The notes under the pieces were generated by a model. The model was given only the letters and a program-made list of their open reading frames with translations, had not been told where the DNA came from and ran no database searches. From Pyrenochaeta sp. MPI-SDFR-AT-0127 (Eukaryota; Ascomycota; Dothideomycetes; Pleosporales; Cucurbitariaceae): 64,000 bases of DNA. Shown here piece by piece: positions 46,805-57,747 of the stretch. Within the stretch, counting starts at the first letter, position 1. Each line of letters opens with the position of its first letter. The translations under genes and the position numbers were made by a program. The stretch is from the NCBI GenBank assembly GCA_020747015.1, contig JAGTJM010000056.1:62001-126000 (forward strand), written 5' to 3'.

Positions 46805-48090
46805 AGCACGAGAACGAGTGATTAGGCCAATGAATGAATGAGGGCCGGAAAGAGCAATATTAAACGATTGAAAGAGCAGTCATAAAGATGAATGCAGCCG
46901 AGACCTCGTTGGTGTAATGCGTAAGGAGAGTTGAAATGAGAGCGTAGCGAACAACGAGAGACTCAAGAGGGGTCTAGAAACGACTGGCAACCTCCTGAAA
47001 ATAAAAGTACATTGCAGCTGCTACTATGCCGGACTTTGTGCTGTGTGCAAAATTGGCATTGGAATCAATACGTTGCGAACCTGAATACCGAGGTCGAAGT
47101 GGGTCAGCACTTGAATATCTTCATGTCTATCCTTGTTCGTCCTTGCATAGACGAAAATTTCAGACGCACCAAGAAGATACATAGATTAGTCGTTGGTGGT
47201 CTATGTCGTTCAACAAGACGCTTTGTCATTGAGATCGACTTCTCTGGTTCCTTCTGGATAATTTTACCTGAGTAAGGTAATGGCAAGAAGGCCAGTGCTT
47301 GACCCAAACTTCCTAATTAGTAATTTATTTGAAGCAACAGACGCTCTCCGAGCTTAGGAAGTGCCCTGTCCAAAAGTATTGAACAACGCGTGGCTGCAGA
47401 ACAGGTGTACGAGCTTAGCTGGGCCGCGGAAGCGGCTAGTGTAACGAAGAGCGTAGCGATATCATGTCATGTAGTGATAAAGAGAGATTACCTGTACACT
47501 GATCACCATTGACACGGATGCAGACTGGGATGGAGAGACAGAGTGGGTTCAACAGAATGTAAGCTGAAATGAAGAGTGGGTCTGTGCTAGCGCCTTGCTA
47601 GCTCCAGCCCCACCGGCAACGGTAATACAACGTCTCGTCATTTTTCTTCTTCCTTACACGGCGAAAACCTTGCCCGTAAGCCGCGACGCGTGTCGTTCTC
47701 TTCTAATGTCTGGACCTGCCAAGGAAGCTTACTGAAGTTTGCAAGGCTGTGCCTGCGAAAATCCCCGATCATGGCTCCATGCAGCATGTGGAGATTCTTG
47801 TGTTTGATAGCAGAGAAGCCAGAGCTGATCTTCGAACCTCATGACGGTTCCGGGCGGATGGTGGCTCCTCTCAAGCCCTTTCAACTGACTCACCCAGTCA
47901 TTGGTGCAATTGTCATCGTTCAGGGCTGCCCTAGGGCCCAATAGCCCTATATTTTCTTTTCTCTTTCTCCAGCTAACGACCTGGATGCGTGGAACAGCAG
48001 TTATTCTTCCAAGCTGTTGATATCTCTTTCCTTCTTTGTTATTCACATTCGCTCATTCATTTTCTACAGTCACTCGCTCACTATTCGATC
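46805..48090. other. Intergenic region between divergent genes
   Basis: A 1.3-kb spacer between the divergent glycosyltransferase (-) and GH16/acyltransferase (+) genes, so it could carry shared regulation. The right end (47.95-48.09 kb) is a pyrimidine-rich leader. No coding frame is supported. Confidence 0.6.
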
Positions 48091-51000
48091 ATGATACTCT
48101 TTCGTTCCCTCGTTGTAATCCTTCTGTACGCCCTGCCCGCACTGGCGGAGGTTTTGAGCGGAGAGAAGAACTGCACTTGCGGATTTTATGATAGTCAAAG
48201 CCAAAAGCTCTTTACGGAATCTATCATCGTCTATTTCAACGAGACGACCGGCTTACCAAACGACCTCGTTGTCGAGGACTACGCGCAGAAATACGAGAAA
48301 GATTGGAACGCCATATATAGACAAGGCGCAAACCCCGAAAACATAAAATTCAACAACTCGGAATCGCTTCAACTGTTTGTAGAGCCGCCGACTGACACAC
48401 ATCTGGTCAACGGCGGAGGTATTCGAACAACAAGACGTGACATCCAGCATGGCTCCTTTCGTACATTCATCAAGTCGCCAAGGCGTACATTGAGGGGCTC
48501 TGCTATATCCATGATGTGGAAATATAACGAGACCGAAGTCGCGGAAATCAGTGCCATGAATATGAACGATGGTTCAGAAGCATGGGTTGGCACCTTTCTC
48601 AGCAATGAATTCACCACACGGGACCTGGGAGTCAACTACACCCAAATTCTGGAACAAGGTGCTGCTGATCGCAACTATACTACACTTGGAGGTAGCTTAA
48701 GTAACGGCAGTGTCGATCCTTGGGACTACACGGAGTATCGTATTGATTGGACCAAGGAATACATCAATTTTTTCATTGGGGGAAATCTGACGAGGCAGGT
48801 GCTTCACGAGGATAACAGTGGAATTCCATCAGTCCCATCCGCTTTCTTCTTCAAGCATTGGTCAACAGGCAACCGCTTCTCCATGAAGGGTCCTCCAAAT
48901 CGAGCGTCAGTCGCCAACATCGGCTGGATCCGCATGTTTTTCAACTCATCATCTACAACTGAAGACATGCGTGATGGAACCATCGCTGGGTGCACTTTGA
49001 TCGACGCATGTTCTATGGATGATATCTCGCTACGAGGCTCAACACCTTATGGAGACATCGCGACGAAGAAGTGGAAACAGAACCCACATCATAGCATTAA
49101 ACGCATGCCAGCATTATGGATCTCGATCGCCTGCATCGCATTCTCGACATTGTTACTCATCCATACTTTCATTCGACGCCTTACGCAGCCGAAGGTAGAT
49201 GAAAAATCGACTCCATCGCCAGAGTCCACCACGGCCGATGACCATAACGAGAACCCACACCAGATTAGCAAACACGCTGTGGACTCTAATGCTTCTGGAC
49301 GCAACTCTTCCATGACAAGTCGACCCCCATCATCCAAGTATGATTCAGTAGACGACCTCGCAATCGAGAGAATCGAGCCCAGCCCCGGCACTTCAGTGTT
49401 AGGAGGCTCAACTCCGAGGGGCGGTCCTTCCCGACAGAATTCTACAATCTTCGACAGCCGTGGCACAACACCTCACGTCATGTCGCCTCTCAATAGTAAC
49501 TTCAATACCACGAGAGAAGACATAACTTCGTTCAAGTTCCCTCACAAGAACTCTGAGTTGACTCTCGTTTCGCCACAAACGCCCTACATGTCTACCGACA
49601 AGATCCGCATGGAAACCGTCACAGAGCCCGCTCTACCCGCGCCACGCATGCATGCCCATCCACCACCGGCCCGCCAGCGCATCGACCATCTTGCCGGTCT
49701 GACCGCGCTATGCTCCCTCGTCGTCACCGTGATGCATTTCGGCCTTACGTTTGTGCCCGCCATGGTCATCCCAGGCGCACCGCAACACAATAGGTCTGAG
49801 TACTGGGCGCAGAAGATCATTGCGCCATTCTTGTTGAATCAAATGTGGCTCGGTGTATTCTTCACAACATCGGTGCGCTTTCTCTCTGCGCCCTACCTGC
49901 GCAAGGGGAAAGTCGAGGACATTGCCAAGGCAGCTGTGCGCCGTACACCGCGGCTCATGATACCTGTTGCCAGTATCGCTCTATTGGAGTACTTCCTCAT
50001 CGACGTCGGTGCTACATCGTATCTGCGATATGTTCCCAGCTTGTCGTGGTCGACATGGGCGTACGTTACGCGTTTCGAGAATCCCGGCCAGTATGTCAGC
50101 GAAGTGCTAGAACTTGTATTTTTGATCCCGAATGCGGTACCGCAAATCACTCTGCACTACTGCACCGGTGTCCTGTGGACCATCGCCGTCCAGCTCCAGG
50201 GTACTTGGCTCATCCTCCTTGGCGCCATCATCGTGCGCGAGATAAAGTCGCCTTGGAAACGCAGCTGCTTCTACGCTTTTTGCGTGATAAATCACTGGTA
50301 TGCGCAGTCTTGGGGCACATATTTCTGGCTCGGCCTCCTGCTCACCGACCTCGATGTCACGTATGCATGGAGAACGTACCTAAACTCACGTCCCATGGCG
50401 TATTATCCACTGATTATGTTCTGCTGGCTCTGTGTCGCGGCAGGTTTCGCAGCCAACGTGGTGCCCAACTGGATAGAAGGCGATTTCAACTTCACAACTT
50501 CAGAGCGCAATATTCACCCTGATATTCCCACTGGTGACGCGCTGGCAAACACAGAGAATGCAGGGTATCCACCGTATTACACACCACGCCTCAACGGCAT
50601 CTTGTTTGCAGGAGGTATGCAGGCCATCGTCGAGCTGTCTGGTGTAGTGCAATGGTTCCTCTCCACACCCCCATTTCTCATGCTGTTCCCGCACATCTTC
50701 ACTCTCTATCTGCTCCACGGCCTTGTATTTTGGAGCTGGGGCAGCTGGTTGATGGTGTTCCTCGCAGAGCGAGATTTCAGCTATGGCGTCAACATCGCAA
50801 TTGTAGGCGTAACATCATATGCAGTCTTGTTCCTGGCTCTGCCGATCGTCACGCCAATTCTGGAAGCGCTGGGCAAAGATGTCACGGCGCTGGTGTGGAT
50901 GACTGCGCAGGAAAAGAGCCCGCCGAGACGCAGAACGCTGTTCCCGTTTCCAGAGGATTTGTTCACGGGCCGTGAGGTCAATGAGAAGGATGCCGACCAG

Positions 51001-51183
51001 GCTGATGTTGAGACTGGGCTTAGTACTCGTAGTTCGGTCACGGCGACGATGCGTAGTAGTAATATGAGCGAGAAGCCGGGAGCTGCAGGCAAAACTCCCG
51101 TGTATGAAGTCAATGCGCTCATGACTGATGAGCAGCGAAGAGAAGAGGGTAAGGTTGGAGTGAGTCGATTTTCGTTTGGTTAG
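48091..51183 (+). CDS. GH16-like lectin domain fused to multi-pass acyltransferase-3-like domain
   Basis: Single exon, 1030 aa from ATG 48091. That start leaves a clean signal peptide (MILFRSLVVILLYALPALAE); an in-frame start 34 codons earlier would bury it. Residues about 20-320 resemble a GH16/concanavalin-A-like fold with many N-glycosylation sites, but the catalytic signature reads EISAMN instead of ExDxxE, so hydrolysis is unlikely. A membrane helix near 340-360 is followed by a Ser/Thr-rich linker (about 365-525). From about 528 to 935 lies an acyltransferase-3-like domain opening RIDHLAGLTALCSL with the His in VMHFG and about ten helices. The tail is cytosolic. The product probably binds a wall glucan and acylates a nearby glycan at the cell surface; this role is inference. 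Confidence 0.85.
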   Translation: MILFRSLVVILLYALPALAEVLSGEKNCTCGFYDSQSQKLFTESIIVYFNETTGLPNDLVVEDYAQKYEKDWNAIYRQGANPENIKFNNSESLQLFVEPPTDTHLVNGGGIRTTRRDIQHGSFRTFIKSPRRTLRGSAISMMWKYNETEVAEISAMNMNDGSEAWVGTFLSNEFTTRDLGVNYTQILEQGAADRNYTTLGGSLSNGSVDPWDYTEYRIDWTKEYINFFIGGNLTRQVLHEDNSGIPSVPSAFFFKHWSTGNRFSMKGPPNRASVANIGWIRMFFNSSSTTEDMRDGTIAGCTLIDACSMDDISLRGSTPYGDIATKKWKQNPHHSIKRMPALWISIACIAFSTLLLIHTFIRRLTQPKVDEKSTPSPESTTADDHNENPHQISKHAVDSNASGRNSSMTSRPPSSKYDSVDDLAIERIEPSPGTSVLGGSTPRGGPSRQNSTIFDSRGTTPHVMSPLNSNFNTTREDITSFKFPHKNSELTLVSPQTPYMSTDKIRMETVTEPALPAPRMHAHPPPARQRIDHLAGLTALCSLVVTVMHFGLTFVPAMVIPGAPQHNRSEYWAQKIIAPFLLNQMWLGVFFTTSVRFLSAPYLRKGKVEDIAKAAVRRTPRLMIPVASIALLEYFLIDVGATSYLRYVPSLSWSTWAYVTRFENPGQYVSEVLELVFLIPNAVPQITLHYCTGVLWTIAVQLQGTWLILLGAIIVREIKSPWKRSCFYAFCVINHWYAQSWGTYFWLGLLLTDLDVTYAWRTYLNSRPMAYYPLIMFCWLCVAAGFAANVVPNWIEGDFNFTTSERNIHPDIPTGDALANTENAGYPPYYTPRLNGILFAGGMQAIVELSGVVQWFLSTPPFLMLFPHIFTLYLLHGLVFWSWGSWLMVFLAERDFSYGVNIAIVGVTSYAVLFLALPIVTPILEALGKDVTALVWMTAQEKSPPRRRTLFPFPEDLFTGREVNEKDADQADVETGLSTRSSVTATMRSSNMSEKPGAAGKTPVYEVNALMTDEQRREEGKVGVSRFSFG

Positions 51184-51314
51184 AAGTTTTCTTTATCTTA
51201 GGGTCGGCGGATTGCGGCATATACACCTTTCCAAGTTCAGTAGACATTACATACGTACATATTGAGATCGTTGCAGAGTCCAAATTCTTGTCATGGTATA
51301 TATATCAGATGTAT

Positions 51315-52626
51315 CTAACTAACTACCACTTCACGCACTACCGTTGTAATGCCTTTCTTCTCATCGCTGCCAAGACTCGCGCTCCTGATGTACGGTTCGA
51401 GGGGGAACACCTGACCTTCTTCAGTAACATCACCATAAACCTTATCCCACCGCCCCTTCAAGCTCTCAGGAATATCCCATGCCTTTTCAGGATCCCTGAG
51501 CCAAAGTCTCACCAAGTGTCTTTGCTTTTCCTTTGTGTTTGTGAAACCGTCCCTGGCATGAAAAACGGAAAGGTTGTTGACAAATTGAACGTCTCCTTTC
51601 TTGAAGTCCAGACCTAGGGCAAACTTCTCCGCTAAGAAGTGCAGGGTGTCGAGGGCTTCAGCTTGGGGTTCGGTTATGGGTGGAATGGAAGAAGACCGGG
51701 GAAGACCTTGAAATCCTGTGAAAGTGCGGCGTGCATATTGGATGATTAGACGTTCAGGGGAAGTGGGCGTTTCTGGCGTGTAGTGGAGCAGGGAACGGTT
51801 GACGTAGGGCGTAGAAGGGTCTCCAAAACTACAATTGACATTAATTTTCATAACGTCACGGCATGCTGAGAGAGGATACTCACACTTCTGTTGGCCATTT
51901 CTCGGCCAAAGTTCTGATCAAGTCTGGTCTCGTCTCCGCCAACTCATTATAAACCCTCCAACTACTGCTAACTTTGCTCTGGCCTCCTTCCGCGGCTTCC
52001 TCTAGACACAACAATGCAATTATGTCTCCAGAATCGGTGTGGAAGACTTGTTTGTCTGCCGTATAAGCTGGGGCACCGATCTTGCTCGCATCGTAGACGC
52101 TCGTGAGGTCTTTGATGTGGTTCAGTACTACATCTGCAGGCTTGTCGTTGTACCTGTTGTCTTGCCGGCCTCGAACTGGCGCAATATGCGAAGCAAGTCC
52201 GGCATAAATAGTTATGATGTCTTGACGATTGTGTGTGGAAACTGGTAAACCTCTTACAACTCGGAATCCGAAACCATTATGGATGTCATTTGAGATCTCT
52301 CGAAGTTTGGCGTGGAGCGTTGGAAGCGGGAAGGTTTCTTTGTTTACAAATCCCAACGGTTTTTCCAAGCTCTTGAAGTGCTGCAATGCAGCTTCTATCT
52401 CGGCCAGATCAGACACAGTGAGCTCATATGCCCAATCATAGCGAGAGGCAATGTCGGTGTTATCCCATACAAGGTCAGATTCAAGTCGCTTGGGAAAGCC
52501 AGGTGGTAGCGATTGATCAAGTTTCTCGTTTGCGAGACGTCTCTTGACACGTGCAAGATATTTATCATGATCTGGAGCGTACCCGATGTCCGGTTGACGG
52601 GGTTCTGAAATTTCTGATATCGCCAT
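51315..52626 (-). CDS. TauD/TfdA-family Fe(II)/2-oxoglutarate dioxygenase
   Basis: Two exons, 52626-51884 and 51828-51315, giving 418 aa. The first iron ligands are HTD (His196, Asp198) in QVFHTDSGD. The second His (about 352) and the 2-oxoglutarate-binding Arg lie in KQRHLVRLWLRD. NNLSVFHARDGF just before is typical of fungal TauD-like enzymes. The central FGFRVVRGLPV and HIAPVRGR blocks also fit. No signal peptide or membrane helix is present, so it is cytosolic. Family members release sulfite from taurine or hydroxylate small acids; the substrate is not determined. A TATA-like element lies about 60 bp upstream of the start. It is convergent with the GH16/acyltransferase gene. Confidence 0.88.
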
Positions 52627-52685
52627 TATGTCTTATTATCAAGAGACCGAATTTGATCATTGTTGATCGAACAGGACGTGGTCGT

Positions 52686-52693
52686 TATATAAA
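52686..52693 (-). promoter_or_regulatory. Candidate TATA box of the dioxygenase gene
   Basis: TATATAAA on the plus strand reads TTTATATA on the gene strand, about 60 bp before the ATG at 52626. That is a plausible spacing for a short leader, but it is not tested. Confidence 0.35.
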
Positions 52694-52911
52694 TGCTGAG
52701 CGGGGTGCAAGTCGACGTCAGTGGGGTAGCAGTTGACGTGAACCACAGCTCTAACTTGGTCGGGCAGTCGGGAATAACTCAAGACCAGCATGCGATTGCG
52801 TGCTCCAGATGCTCGGCATAACACCAAACATCGCATTTCGCTCAGATTAACTGAGACTTCTTAGAGGACCGGAAGATGATTCCAAAGGCCATGCTGGCGT
52901 TGAACAGTACA

Positions 52912-54158
52912 TTAGGTAGTTGCACGCACAGCTCGCCCAACACTACCTGTCTCGAAGAGCTCTATAAGGCCAGCTCCAAGACATTCTTCAAGTATCCACT
53001 CGAATCTCATGCCATAGAACTGCTTCCACTTCTTTGTTCGACCGGGTAGTACGCCGGCAAATTCTCCTCTTAGTTTCTTCCTCTCCGCTTGCTCTGTGTG
53101 GGTCGCCACACCGCCGTCCCATCGCTCCCGTAAGACATCCATTGGCATCTCTTTGTATTTGGTTTTCTTAATGATGTTCAAGAGATGGTTTCTCGCGTCT
53201 ACTAGTAGCTTCATATGCGTGCCAGTGTTCGGCAGTGAGAAATTGAAGTTGGCTGCTGAGACAGTTCGGGAGCTGGCGAGTGAAGTCCCGCCACGAATGT
53301 GTTGTGTTGCATAAGCACCGCCAACTGCTTCTAACGACCCTGCCGCATGACGCGAACCAGAAGTAGAGATTGCGGCGAGGGAGCTAGATCCTGGCGACGA
53401 AAAGTATGAAGAAACAGCATTGGTAGCAGTCGTTGAGGTAAGAAAGCCGACCGTTACCAGTGCAGAGATTTCGGTTGGCGTGAAGGTCGTACCTGATATT
53501 GCTGTTGATGTTGAATTCGCATTCATTACGGACATGTACTTGGCTGACTGATAGTTAGAGGCAGTAAAGTCAAATGTTAACATAGATATAGGGCTGCTTC
53601 ACCTTTGAGTTCCTCTGTCAAATCACCATGCGAACGAACCAGAGTCTGCCAATCTCGTACAGAAGCAATGCCATCGCCAACAGCAGCAGCGCCGACGCCA
53701 CGAAGTGGTATTGTTACTCTTCTCAATATGCCTGCTTGCGCCAGCTCAGCAATCTCCCGCTCCGTTCGTGTTGACGATGTACTCAGCGCATCAATGTGCG
53801 CTATAGTGACAAAAGGTGGAAGCCTTCTCCGGTAGTTCAGAACCTCTGCTATTCTTGTCGAGTTCATCCCTGCCTTTTCGGGCATATCACTAAACATTCT
53901 ATTGCGGATGTATTCCATGTACTGAGGAACATCTCGAAAGTTTAGATCTTCGGCGAGAGAAGCTATCACGCCTGTATCATCGAGCTGGTCTTCATCATCA
54001 TATGGGATAGACTTCTCGGAGGATGGCAATGGTTTCTTGCGCTGACTGGCTGACGAAGGAGCAGACGTTGTTCGTCTCAATCCTAGTGCGGCAACTCCAC
54101 TCGGCCTACGTGACTTTGTAATACGCGATGAGCGTGCTGGTGTAGCTTGGAAGGCCAT
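52912..54158 (-). CDS. STK19-family winged-helix-like protein
   Basis: Two exons, 54158-53603 and 53543-52912, giving 395 aa. The N-terminal 60 residues are basic and disordered. The core block RRRLPPFVTIAHIDAL and STRTEREIAELAQAGILRR resembles the conserved start of Stk19 (PF10494 family). Later blocks are FTPTEISALVTVGFLT, NFSLPNTGTHMKLLVDARN and LRERWDGG. STK19 was named a kinase, but lacks kinase motifs; recent work treats the human protein as a DNA-binding winged-helix factor in transcription-coupled repair. None of the kinase motifs is seen here. A Ser/Thr/Ala-rich insert (about 240-290) separates the parts. The acceptor CAGTCAG|CC was chosen because it alone restores the frame. Confidence 0.7.
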
Positions 54159-54808
54159 GCCTTTTGACTCTGCCTATCTCTTTCGAGGGGAGTGAAGGCG
54201 TGAAAGACTTGGAGAGATTGTGGCAGGGCAGTGAAGAAATAGAGCAGGCTGACGCCACGACGACGTAGGCAGCAGGAGCGTGTCAGTCCGGTGGAAGGAA
54301 CGTCTCAAAGCACAAGGCTGAATAGGATGTTGGAGTCATGTCAAGTCAGACCAAAAAACATGGCCTCGTACTGGCGAATCAGGAAGTGGCAAAGGCCAGT
54401 AGTATGCCAGTAGTGGTGTTGCAAGCTTTGAGGCCTCGGTCGACAGCCCCCATGCGCCACAGGCATGCAAGTACTAGTGCAGATCATGATGTGCATTGCT
54501 TCCGGGCCACGAATATAGAGCATATCAATACTACTGCGCAACTTTGATGCTACTTGATCCCTCTTCGCATGCATTTCTTACACGCTTGTGGTATTTACTG
54601 TGCGTCAAACAAGCCTCCATGCTGGTAGGTGCGGCTGTTCGCAGCTTCCGGGCAGGTTCCGGCGGTGCCACACCTGATGTCATTCCACGCGGCAGCTTAG
54701 GAACGCTTGTAAGACGCACTATTCACCCAACAAAAACCCAAAACATGCCCTCGTAGCCCGCCTGGCACCCCTCCTCCCACCGCTCCCTGTCCCAGCCCAT
54801 TGCCAGCC
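54159..54808. other. Intergenic region between divergent genes
   Basis: Spacer between STK19-like (-) and DGAT2 (+). Overlapping frames below 90 codons. No gene called. Confidence 0.6.
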
Positions 54809-56369
54809 ATGTCGCTGAATCCCGAGCCAGCCGCGCCCGAGGAGCGCGCACAGCAAGCTCTCCCCCCAAAATCCTACGCAGACGCGGCCGAAGAAGCCCT
54901 CGAGCCAGAATCACATGCAAACAAGACGGATGGCACCCTTGAGCACACCCCCACACGCCCGAGGAGCAAGATTGATCAAGTCAGGGCCAATGGCATCAAA
55001 ATACCCTCAGACGAGGACAAGGAAAGCCTCGAAGGTGTTGGCCAGGATGCATCGCCCAAGAGCCCAACGGTGAAGGGCCATCGCCGCGTCGGATCGCGCA
55101 GCTCTCACGGATCCCTTGGTCGCAAGCACGGCGAGCAAATCCAGAACGAGCTCTACGAGAAACACCAGAACGGAAACGGCGATGCATTGACCAGCGTCAA
55201 ACCGCCGCAAGAGCTCGAGAAAGTTGGCAGGACCGACAGGCTCAAGCGCAGAAACTCAGAGCTCAAGTCAGGACGACAAGCGGGCGCTGGATGGGCGAGG
55301 TCAAAGTGCGTCAAGCAAGCTGCTCACGGTGCGCTAGATTACTGACTACCATAGGATACGATTCGCGCCTATGAACGTACCGCTACAACGCCGCCTCCAG
55401 ACTCTCGCCGTGCTCATGCACACGCTCAGCATCGTCGGCGGCCTCGCCATATTCTTCTTCCTCTGTAGTATACCCCTCCTCTGGCCTATACTTCTGCCCT
55501 ACACCGTCTATGTCCTGTTCTCCAACGCTGGCACATCTGGTGAACTCTCCTTGCGCAGCGAGCGACTGCGACGATTGAAGGTCTGGTCGCTGTTTGCATC
55601 ATACTTTCCCGCACGCCTGCATCGTTCACAGGAGCTGGAGCCGACTAGGAAGTACATCTTCGGCTACCACCCGCACGGCATCATCTCACATGGTGCCTTT
55701 GCTGCCTTTGCGACGGAAGCCCTGGGTTTCTCGCAGCTATTTCCCGGCATCACGAATGCGCTACTAACCCTGGACTCCAACTTTCGCTACCCCATCTACC
55801 GCGAGTATGCCCTCCGTCTAGGCATGGCGTCCGTCTCGCGTGAGTCCTGCGAGAACTTGTTGTCGAAAGGCGGACCTAACGGCGAGGGCATGGGCCGTGC
55901 CATCACCATCGTCGTTGGTGGCGCACGCGAATCGCTCGACGCACGCCCTGGTACCGTACGCCTCGTCCTCCGCCGCCGCAAAGGCTTCGTTAAGATGGCT
56001 ATCCGCACCGGCGCCGATTTAGTTCCTGTCCTAGCCTTTGGCGAGAATGACGTCTATGATCAATTCGATACCGAATCACATCCTTACATTCACAAATTTC
56101 AGCTGCTTGTCAAGAAGGTAATGGGCTTTACGGTTCCCATCTTCCATGCGAGAGGCATCTTCAACTATGATGTCGGCATGATGCCATATCGAAGGCCGAT
56201 TAACATCGTCGTCGGCCGCCCTATTCGAGTCGCCCAGGACAAGCATCCAGATCCTGCTTATCTGGACGAGGTGCACGAACAGTACATCACGGAGCTTTTG
56301 CGGATATGGAACGAGCACAAGGACACTTTTGCCAAGAACAGAACCGGCGAGCTGGAAATTGTCGAGTAA
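54809..56369 (+). CDS. DGA1: Type-2 diacylglycerol O-acyltransferase (DGAT2)
   Basis: Two exons, 54809-55305 and 55355-56369, giving 503 aa. A long hydrophilic N-terminal extension (about 165 residues, Ser/Glu/Lys rich) precedes a hairpin of membrane helices near 180-225. The catalytic motif YHPHG has HPHG at 271-274, followed by the DGAT2 blocks IVVGGARESLDA, RKGFVKMAIRTGADLVPV and FGENDVY. The enzyme makes triacylglycerol from diacylglycerol and acyl-CoA at the ER and lipid droplets. Yeast Dga1 is the obvious functional match. The start was set at the ATG of MSLNPEP; an upstream TTG in frame is not used. The intron joins exactly at a lysine codon and keeps the frame. Confidence 0.92.
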
Positions 56370-57747
56370 ACCGATTAGGTGCTGGAACATCTTCTTTGTT
56401 GCGTGTGTGTGGATTCCACCATTTCCCATAGTTGCAGGCTTACGGTATACGGAAACATATCCCTGGGTCAGAATGCTTGATTGGATATCACTATAGAAAC
56501 GAATCCCTGAATTCTATGAATGACGATATGCCATTTTCCAATAAAGACGCTGTTCGGCATACCAACTGAGTTGTATTTCTTGCACTGGTTTCCTTTACTG
56601 TCACAAGCTTTCACAATTCTCTCTCCTCCTCCTACCTGCTGAACAGAATCATCATCCATATATGACAGAAAAGTTGAATGCTTCATACTTTTCCTACGTC
56701 TTGATCTTTCTTTGTATTATCTTCTTTCTCGGAGTTCGCAACTCTGTATTGCGAAGCTGAAGCTTTGGATTGAGCTTCATCGTTGATACTTTATAAAGGT
56801 GAGTGGCTGTTCAGTCACATCCATTCCAACATCCTCTCGAATAACATAATATGCTTCGGATCTACGTCTCTTAGTGGCCTAGCAGATGAAAAGCTATGTA
56901 CGATGCGCTTTCGACTAGCTGGCGACGGTGCTCTTCGTTCCTTATTTCTGGAAGCTGTCCACTAGTTGCGTATCAAAGCCGTCCTCGAATTCAATCATCA
57001 TTCCATGTTTCATCACTACGTCTAGAAACTAGCATGCCCATGGTATCAATCATTAGCTGCTGGCTACGAGCCGTACCATAGTCTCTTCTCGCCTAAACGC
57101 CGGTCCCGTTTGTGGCGCCCTTCTTCGCAGCAGCTGCTCACGATAACTCTAGAGATTTTGATCATTTCTTCAGACACTACCACGACATCTCGCTTGAGCC
57201 ATTACTAAATCTCGCTTTAAAATAGATCAACGGTGTGTCTCCTGACGTGCATGCTCAAATTTCCACCTTGCGCCTCGATTCTTGGTATTGGCTTCAGCTG
57301 GCGATGCTGGCTGGATCTAGCACCCACGTTGCGGCTGGCTAGCCTCGTTTTGCCGACGCCACCTCTCCTAGCGCCATCGGTTGACCTCTTTCCGTCTTCT
57401 GAATGATTCAGAAACCCTATTCGAGGCTACCCCTTTCTGTCTAAATTCCATCCTCGTGCACAGAAAATAGGCAAAAGCAGCATAGGTACTGTGATCGCTT
57501 AGAATCCATTGGTCGTATATCTCTGGAGAGGCCGATCCAAGAGCGCTCAGCATGCTTGTCCCTGTGCAACATGCTCTTCCAAGAAAACTCTGGGCAATGG
57601 TATATAGAAACGAGCAAAGACGAGTCTTCGCGCGCCCCACCCGACCTCTGTCACTGTCGTTTGAGCTTTTTTTTTTTGATTCTGTGAGGTCCTGGTAGTT
57701 CTGTTTAGGAATCCAGCACATATTTCTCTTTCTTGTCAATCAACACG
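56370..57747. other. Intergenic; leader of lectin gene at right end
   Basis: No frame above about 125 codons and none with a domain. A T-run near 57,666-57,678 lies about 70 bp before the lectin start codon. Confidence 0.55.

Noticed and set aside
48140..49050. Active GH16 glucanase
   Set aside because: The catalytic ExDxxE signature reads EISAMN, so hydrolysis is not supported.
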